Part shown: positions 21,194-26,647 of the stretch, one piece after another
Layout of the letters: each line of letters begins with the position of its first letter
Position numbering within the stretch: the first letter of the stretch is position 1
NCBI GenBank assembly: GCA_037447605.1
Contig: CM074812.1
Location: forward strand, 2,228,806-2,255,452
Length of the DNA stretch: 26,647 bases
Reading direction: 5' to 3'
Origin: Zygnema circumcarinatum
Taxonomy: Eukaryota > Streptophyta > Zygnematophyceae > Zygnematales > Zygnemataceae
Notes under the pieces: generated by a model
What the model saw: the letters and a program-made list of their open reading frames with translations, nothing else
Database searches by the model: none
What the model was told of the DNA's origin: nothing
Position numbers and translations under genes: made by a program

Positions 21194-21882
21194 CAGTGGG
21201 GGGTCCTCATGTTTTCCACCCTGTACAGTGCGCTCCCAAGAAATTCGCCCCGATTTTGCCGAAACCACCTTTTTGTACGGTAACTCAATGTTAACCGTAC
21301 TATTCGTACTATTCGTACTATCCGTGCTATCCGTAGTATCCGTACTATTCGTACTATCCGTACTATCCGTACTATCTGTAGAATCTTCCCACAGGTGCCG
21401 CCGTAAGGGGCGCTCGCTCCTCTCCTCGTCTGCTCCATATACCATCCACATCAACCATCTACATGGCAAGCATATTGACTTCAAGAGGTGTTTTGATATT
21501 GAGCGTCTTCCAAGTCGCACAAGGCACCCGTTTTGTTTCAATGCCGTGGAAGCCCGTCAACCCCCAGCCTAATATTAACTCACTCATTTATTTCATCATG
21601 GGTGTGCTCTTCCACTATTGATAATTATAGCATCATCAATGAGACGAACAACGCGAAGAGCGGAAAACTACGTGTATGCGATACGATACGGCACGGTACG
21701 ATAGATACTGAACGATACGATACGGTACGGTACGATATTGGACGATACGATACGTACGGACAAACATGAACTCTAACATGGTACTGAAAGCCTATTGGTA
21801 ACACGAACCTTATATTTGCAAAATCAATATTTTCGCCCCTTTTTGGCCAATACCATGGCGAAAATATGAGGACCCCCCACTG
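21194..21882 (+). mobile_element. Non-autonomous Tc1/mariner-like DNA transposon (MITE), copy B
   Basis: The termini begin CAGTGGGGGGTCCTCAT and are inverted at 21866-21882. They are bounded by TA at 21192-21193 and 21883-21884. The 689-bp interior is organised as in copy A (789-1384): a 51-bp identical block (21235-21285), a 10-bp GTACTATCC array (about 21289-21381), a GCCGCCGTAAG-GGCGCTCGCTC block, a GATAC-type array (about 21677-21763) and a shared stretch before the right end. The TIR sequence differs from copy A after the first CAGT, so the two are relatives rather than recent duplicates. There is no transposase. Confidence 0.85.
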
Positions 21883-21886
21883 TAGT

Positions 21887-22004
21887 TTGAATTGAAGAAA
21901 CTGTACGAATCAATAGCATGAATTGAAGAAACTGTACAAACCAATCGGGTTCATTGAAGTAACTGTACGAACCAATCGGGTGAATTGGAAGAAACTGTAA
22001 CCAA
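21887..22004 (+). repeat. ~32-bp minisatellite, four units
   Basis: Four diverged units of GAATTGAAGAAACTGTACGAACC plus AATCGGGT. The series continues at 22424-22511 beyond the inserted element at 22007-22412, and inverted units occur at 483-555 near the left edge. Confidence 0.75.
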
Positions 22005-22006
22005 TA

Positions 22007-22412
22007 GGGGGAGTCAGACCTTGACCATCGCCAAATCAAGGATATTTCTACTGCACCCCCGCGTTTTGGCTTTCGCACCCCCCTTTTGAAAAATTTGCCT
22101 GCCCGTTTTGGTTACCAAAAAGATTCCCTTCCAAAAGATTCAAAACAGGGGGAGGTAACCAAAACGGGCAGGAAATTTTTTTCAAAAGGGGGGTGCGAAA
22201 GCCAAACCGTGGGGGTGCAGTAGAATTCTCCCCAAATCAATTTCGTAAGCCTATCGTGCAAACTAAGCATTGTCTAGGTAGGCAGTTCCGTACGGCTGGG
22301 TACGGCAGAGCCACGGATCCCGACACGGAATTTGTACACGAAAGAAGTGACTTTTAGTACTGTATAAGGAATTCGGGAATTTCGTAAGCGATGGTCAAGG
22401 TCTGACTCCACC
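22007..22412 (+). mobile_element. TA-flanked inverted-repeat element (406 bp), host of a nested element
   Basis: 25-bp terminal inverted repeats (22007-22031 and 22388-22412, one mismatch) start GG[GT]GGAGTCAGACCTTGACC and are bounded by TA on each side (22005-22006 and 22413-22414). It has no coding capacity. It is interrupted by the palindromic element at 22051-22220. Confidence 0.8.
22051..22220 (+). mobile_element. Nested foldback MITE (170 bp)
   Basis: Two arms of about 65 bp (22051-22115 and 22155-22220) are nearly exact inverted copies starting CTGCACCCCC, flanked by TA at 22049-22050 and 22221-22222. Only about 40 bp separate the arms. It lies wholly within the 406-bp element, so it inserted later. 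Confidence 0.82.
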
Positions 22413-22423
22413 TAATACTGTAG

Positions 22424-22511
22424 GGTGAATTGGAAGAAACTGTACGAACCAATCACATGAATGTAGAAGCTGTACCAACCAATCGGGTGAATTGGAAGAA
22501 ACTGTAACCAT
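22424..22511 (+). repeat. ~32-bp minisatellite, three further units
   Basis: GGTGAATTGGAAGAAACTGT-type units continue the series seen at 21887-22004. The array was evidently split by the insertion of the 22007-22412 element. Confidence 0.7.
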
Positions 22512-22513
22512 TA

Positions 22514-22646
22514 GGGGGTGTCAGACTTAACGAAATCTTACGAACAAAAAGGTTTTGTAAGTACTCCGCCGCACCAGGATTGCGATGTCACCGAAGTACT
22601 CGTTCTGGTCTCAAACTTACGAACAATTTTTAAGTCTGACACCCCC
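22514..22646 (+). mobile_element. Small TA-flanked MITE, first of an inverted pair
   Basis: 133 bp, ends GGGGGTGTCAGACTTAA inverted at the right side, TA at 22512-22513 and 22647-22648. Internally it has GTACTCCGCCGCA and GTACTCGTTCTGG words. The outer GGGGGTGTCAGAC resembles the terminus of the 406-bp element. Confidence 0.82.
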
Positions 22647-22651
22647 TAATA

Positions 22652-22808
22652 GGGGGTGTCAGACTTAAACAATTTCAGTACGCGTGTTCGTAAGTTTGAC
22701 ATCAGAACGAGTACTCCAGTATAATCGCGATCCTCCTGCGGCGGAGTACTTTCGTAACCTTTTTTTTCGTAACGCTTTTCGTAAGATTTTGTTAAGTCTG
22801 ACACCCCC
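22652..22808 (-). mobile_element. Small TA-flanked MITE, second of an inverted pair
   Basis: 157 bp, same termini as 22514-22646 and TA on both sides (22650-22651 and 22809-22810). Its reverse complement aligns with the neighbour through GTACTCCGCCGCA and CGTTCTGATGTCAAACTTACG, with a few short insertions. It is the same family in opposite orientation, only five bases away. Confidence 0.82.
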
Positions 22809-23759
22809 TATAGCGTGAATAGGAAGAAACGTTTTATGGAGTTCGCGTTCTAAAAGGTTGCTACGCGTTCGAGGAATGACTTGTGAATGCACAAGGGGAA
22901 GGAAGGCAGGCAGGCAGGAGACGTGTACGGAAGGGCAAAAACGATCATAATGGGCAATTTTCAGTTTCAGTCCTAGTTTCAGATCCAGTTTCAAAGTCCG
23001 TCCAGTTGAAGATTTAGTTGGAGTTAAAATTTCCGTGGCAATTTCATTTCATTTTCACGATGCGCGGTTGCACGAGAAGAGCAGGACCTGGTCAAAGACG
23101 CGTGTCACAGAAACAATTTCCATGGTTTCGATCTCCGTAAGTTAAGGGCTGTAGTTCTTTGGGGAAAAGTGAGAGAGCAGAGCGGCAGAGCGTTGCCCTC
23201 TACCGGTACTGGTGTTTCGGATCCAGGCGTTGAGCTCTGGATTACCAACACAAGATTAGCCTTGTATTCAAAAGACTGAATTTGCTTTACCAATTCTAGC
23301 CAAGAGGGGGACGGAGGGAGGGGGGAGGGAGGGGGGAAGAGGGGGGAGGGAGGCAGGACAAACAATGTCTGAGCCATACGCTGCAGTACCATTTCCAGTT
23401 CCAGTACGGCAACAGCTACACAGACATTCATCAGCGTCCGTGAAAGGTCTACAGATTAAAAACAATCTCTTACCAATCCAGCAGCACCAGACAGGTTTAA
23501 CTACCTCACTGGCAAGGGATGAGATGTTTGAAAGAATTAAATTAACTCATATGTGCTTGGCTTGCCCAGCCCCAGCCCCCCCCAGCTGGGGAATACAATG
23601 TAGTTGACAACGTGACAGCAAGAAATTGCAGTGTGCGCCCATCATCAAAAACCTCCAAGTCGCCAAGTCAGAGCACGGAAAAGGCTCAACAGTTGAAGAC
23701 CGCACTTGTACCTGACCATAGGGTTGCAGCCTGGCCATTTTACTCATATAAGACCCCTC
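22809..23759. other. Intergenic stretch between convergent genes
   Basis: No intact gene. It contains a GGCA tetranucleotide run (about 22905-22917), a G-rich tract with many GGG runs (about 23304-23355) that could form quadruplex structure, and a short plus-strand patch at about 23587-23636 resembling one LysM-gene exon. The rest shows nothing I recognise; part should be 3' UTR of the minus-strand gene. Confidence 0.5.
23587..23636 (+). pseudogene. Possible inverted fossil of a LysM-gene exon
   Basis: Read on the plus strand, GGAATACAATGT (GIQC) is followed shortly by a frame encoding VVDNVTARNCSV. The working exon on the minus strand (25050-25139) encodes GLQC and then VVNVTAARNCSI. The order is the same, with about 25 internal bases missing and a frame change. 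The match is short and could be chance. Confidence 0.25.
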
Positions 23760-23975
23760 CTAGACACATTTTGATGTAGTTTTAATACATATTTTACCAG
23801 CACTTCCACAGGGAGTTGCGTAGGGGTTGCAGTTATTGTAATCGCCACCTATACAAGTGGCTTTAATCAGCGCATCGCACTTAAGGTTGACGTTCGTGAA
23901 TAGAACGGGGCATAGTGACTTAGTGCAAAGTGAACCCCCAAAGGTTACTTCTAAGGCACTTGTGGCCAAACATAC
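23760..23975 (-). CDS. Terminal Cys-rich exon of the EGF/LysM gene
   Basis: The acceptor is TTTCAG. The peptide begins VCLATSALEV, closing LysM3, and continues through CTKSLCPVLF, KCDALIKATC, NNCNPYATPC and KICIKTTSKCV to a TAG stop. At least ten Cys in about 71 residues suggest a disulfide-stabilised tail. I do not recognise the family of this tail. Confidence 0.85.
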   Translation of the reverse strand, partial: VCLATSALEVTFGGSLCTKSLCPVLFTNVNLKCDALIKATCIGGDYNNCNPYATPCGSAGKICIKTTSKCV

Positions 23976-26618
23976 CTGAAATCAGGCACACAAGAAAAAT
24001 AATGTAAAAAGCACCGCAATACACCATTAATCGTACAAATTCTCGCTTCCCAACAAGGCCAAATGAGAAGATATCGGAAATTTGACCAGAAGACAATTAA
24101 ATGAGGCTATCCAAAAACCTGCACATTTGGACGAGACTTGACGCGAAAAAACCCTGCAACAAGGTTTTGTTGCATGCAACTGGACTTAAAACAGTGTATC
24201 ATCAGCACTGGGTTTCAGAGAGATGTAACATTCACCTCTTGACCAAAAATGGTTTCTGGGGTATTAGCAAGCTTCAAACGGCCGCAGTAGATACCGGGGT
24301 TCAGGTAAAAGAACGCTGCCGCATCACCTTCCAAGAGATTGTTTATGATGGTGTTGCAAGTTTCGTTGCTTTGAACTTTGTACAGCTTGGTGCAGGGCGA
24401 AAGGTCCATAAGTGGTCCCCCTTTCACGCAAACCTACATAAGGGCTTTTCCTTACAAGTCAGTTCGACCCATTTCTCGTGAAAGATGCACAAACATCCAT
24501 TAGGACACAAGCAACTCATATCTCCCTCTATACTTCGCTTCTGTCCTCTTTCTCTCCCTTCCTTCTCTCTCTCACTTATTTTTCTTGCATATATCTATTA
24601 CATCAACAAAACTCTAAGCCATGGCACTCACCTGTTGAAACGGTTGAAGCTGTGCACAATCCAGATTAGGGTTCAGTGTACCAGGCCCCGAAATATCTTC
24701 GTCTAGGTTGAACAAGGCCTTAATAGAGTCACACGTATCTGTCTGCATTGAGATTGCGGTATTTAAGGATATCAGCAGGTGTGGGATTTAAGAGATTTTA
24801 ACTCTCAGCAGTGTTGAAACCCAACCTGTGCTTGAGTACGACATTTTTAATTCACCTGACTAATTATGTTACTTTCATGTGCTCTGAAAAAATACGTGAA
24901 TGCCGCTTCTCTCCTCCACTGTCCTTTCCTGTCCATCCCCTCCGCCTACTCTCTCCCTCTGATTTCTCCCTTCATTGAAACCCAGCTCTGCCTCTCTCCG
25001 AGCTCTCGTACTCAATTCAAGATTTTACTTTCGGTTTTGTACTGCTCACCTCAGTTACAGAATAAGAAATGGAACAATTTCGCGCTGCCGTGACATTTAC
25101 AACAGTGAGTGCTGCAAGGGGTTCATCGCATTGCAGTCCCTGCAAACAGGAGAAAGCTTCATTATGTCAAGTAGATTTACTAGTTTAGTACATCCTTATC
25201 TAACGCTCACCGACTTATCAACGTCAACAATTATCATCATATGTCTACATTCTTGTTCACACCATAGACGCGGCTAGGGCATCAGCTGCTTGGACTATCC
25301 CCGAATAGGGCAACGATTTTCCGATTATTTAAACCTTTTGCTTCTCTCAGGCGCAATACGGGAAGGAGGGCGGGGCTTCCTAAATAAAAAGGTTTGCAGG
25401 TTGTCTTTACTTACAGGGTTTTCCACTGCAAAGTCTTCCTCTAAGATGCCATATATGTTGTAGATGGTGGAGCATGTTAAGGAAACTCCAACTGGCACGG
25501 TGTAATATGATGTACTGGCATTCAGAAGAGAAGCTGCGCAATGAATACATGGCCTATCATCATCAGATTCTAAACATAAGTGCCTAACATAACCCACTTC
25601 CTCCATTATATATATGTTGCATAGTTCAAAAATCTGATCAATGATGACTTTAGAACATTTTCCATCTATATTTTTTCCTACAAATCCGTGTCATGATCCA
25701 TCATCGCCACTATCGCCTTCTCCTCGCTAAAACTGCCTTCGCTGCACTGACGTCAGCCTCACATCTCGATCCTTCACTCAAGTTTCTCTCCCATTCGCTG
25801 CACTCTGACGTAAACTTAGGCATTTTCTATCCCCTCTTTCTTCCTTCATTACCCATCTCTCTCTCTCTCTCCCTCTTTCTGCTCTTCCTCACCTCTTCCT
25901 CACCATCCTCTTCCTTACCCATCTCTCTCTCTCTCTCTCTCTCTCCTCTCTGCTCTTCCTCGCCAGATCTCCAAAACAAATACCTGGAATGCAGGTGAGG
26001 GCTCCACCAATGGAGTCAGAGGCATATCCTATGGGGCAGACGCACATGTAGGTTCCCGGAAAATTCGTGGAGTTCAGACACGTGCCAACACCGCAGGGAT
26101 TCCGTGATGTGAACGTGCAAGGTGATGCTGCTCAAGCAGTCAAAGACCAAAAAAAAAAGACAGTTCAATTTAAGTTTATCAACTTCTTAGAGAATCCCGA
26201 CCATTCTTTTATATGAGCTCTGCGGGTTTTCGGGTCAATCTTGAAAATCATGGGGATCTTATACATCCTGCACAATGTGTAACAACGTTTTCCTCCTGCA
26301 TTCCGATGTTTCATAAAAAGATGGTGTTCAAGCCCTCAGATATTCAAATTGCCACAAAATTTAAATCTTCAAGAAGTCTAAGGACAGTAAATGTGGTAAA
26401 AGCAAAGTGGGAGATTTTATCACCTGGAGCACAAGTTTGTGTTCCATCTGTATTGTTTACTGCCAGAAATCCAGCGCTACAGTCGCACAAATTGATCAGA
26501 TTTGATGTTCCGTCCGCGGGAATGCATATGCCGTTTCCGCAGGGGTTCATGCTGCCCGGACCGTACTCTAAAGAAAGAACCTTGCTAGCATAATTTTCGG
26601 TATTACATGGATCGTTGA
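23760..26618 (-). CDS. EGF-like / LysM domain protein, 3' seven exons (5' partial)
   Basis: Exons on the minus strand, in order: 26618-26424, 26127-25984, 25533-25415, 25139-25050, 24742-24632, 24433-24236, 23975-23760 (stop TAG at 23762-23760). All junctions are GT-AG and phases agree throughout (1, 1, 0, 0, 0, 0). The visible product has about 357 residues: two EGF-like modules, three LysM modules and a Cys-rich tail. LysM domains bind N-acetylglucosamine-containing glycans such as chitin or peptidoglycan. Many N-glycosylation sequons and numerous Cys point to a secreted or extracellular protein. No membrane span or GPI-type hydrophobic tail follows the last domain. The N-terminus lies beyond the window, so a signal peptide or further modules cannot be judged. 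The gene is tail to tail with the receptor kinase. Confidence 0.87.
24236..25533 (-). CDS. LysM exons of the EGF/LysM gene
   Basis: LysM1 starts in 25533-25415 (YYTVPVGVSLTCSTIYNIYG, ending ENP) and finishes in 25139-25050 (GLQCDEP). LysM2 starts at the end of 25139-25050 (ISYSVTE) and continues in 24742-24632 (TDTCDSIKALFNLDEDISG, LNPNLDC). LysM3 lies in 24433-24236 (LYKVQSNETCNTIINN, FYLNPGIYC). The typical YxV-x-GDTC start and the NPxLxC second half are visible in each. Introns cut inside the modules, and two exons begin with VC, the closing Cys position. Confidence 0.85.
25984..26618 (-). CDS. EGF-like exons of the LysM gene
   Basis: Exon 26618-26424 encodes NDPCNTENY, then MNPCGNGICIPADG, then LCDCSAGFLAV and TCAPG. 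Exon 26127-25984 encodes SPCTFTSRNPCGVGTCLNST, then YMCVCPIGYASDS and TCIPG. Each exon carries one module with six Cys in EGF-like spacing (C..C-GxGxC..CxC..C) and is bounded by phase-1 introns, the usual arrangement for shuffled EGF modules. The intron 25983-25534 contains CT repeats on the plus strand (about 25857-25946). Confidence 0.85.
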
Positions 26619-26647
26619 CTGCAATAGGAGGAGACGCGAGAGAGGGG

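Noticed and set aside
20948-21541. 197-codon minus-strand open frame with Ser-Thr-Asp repeats
   Set aside because: It is the antisense reading of the same simple sequence and of the 10-bp array (repeated TDS/TNS), so it is an artefact of the tandem repeat.
20796-21572. 258-codon plus-strand open frame, the longest in the window
   Set aside because: It runs through GA-rich simple sequence (Arg/Gly-rich peptide) and into copy B of the transposon, where it reads the 10-bp array as VLFVLSVLSV repeats. No domain or splice support.
22665-22994. 109-codon minus-strand frame overlapping the small MITE pair
   Set aside because: It reads through the element at 22652-22808 and a GGCA microsatellite; no transposase or other motif is visible.
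23547-23747. 66-codon minus-strand frame below the LysM gene
   Set aside because: It lies downstream of the gene's stop codon, has no domain, and includes a C/G homopolymer-like stretch; most likely 3' UTR or spacer.

Overview
The window is eukaryotic nuclear DNA, almost certainly from a streptophyte (a land plant, perhaps a bryophyte, or a charophycean alga). The evidence is a plant-type leucine-rich-repeat receptor kinase with GT-AG introns and a hallmark RLK/Pelle kinase domain, next to a secreted-type EGF/LysM gene that is also intron-rich. I cannot name the species. I see no prokaryotic operons, rRNA, tRNA or CRISPR. Most long open frames in the window are chance readings through introns and repeats; the real genes are chains of short exons that I assembled by hand from splice sites, reading phase and domain pattern.

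Layout. Bases 1-2400 are repeat-rich. They hold an inverted copy of a roughly 32-bp minisatellite, one isolated element terminus, a complete TA-flanked non-autonomous DNA transposon (789-1384), a G-rich ATGGGGG array, a short insert resembling the C-terminal tail of bacterial MutS (1985-2257), and a 38-bp perfect palindrome. Bases 2411-20348 (+) hold one large LRR receptor-like kinase gene. It has a possible signal-peptide exon, an N-terminal LRR cap, 30 consecutive exons that each encode one LRR and are joined by phase-2 introns, a C-cap, a Ser-Pro hinge, one transmembrane segment and a complete RD-type kinase spread over six exons. Bases 20349-23759 are intergenic: GA-rich simple sequence, a second transposon copy related to the one on the left (21194-21882), more of the same minisatellite, and a cluster of four TA-flanked inverted-repeat elements, one nested in another and two side by side in opposite orientation. 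Bases 23760-26618 (-) hold the 3' part of a gene with two EGF-like exons followed by three LysM modules and a Cys-rich tail. Its 5' end lies beyond the window.

The two genes converge (tail to tail). The kinase should sit in the plasma membrane with its LRRs outside the cell. The EGF/LysM product looks like an apoplastic or cell-surface glycan-binding protein. A functional link is only suggested by adjacency. The most notable points are the one-LRR-per-exon architecture with a mosaic of plant-type and non-plant-type repeats, the EGF plus LysM combination, the MutS-like insert, and the dense family of small TA-targeting transposons on both sides of the receptor gene.
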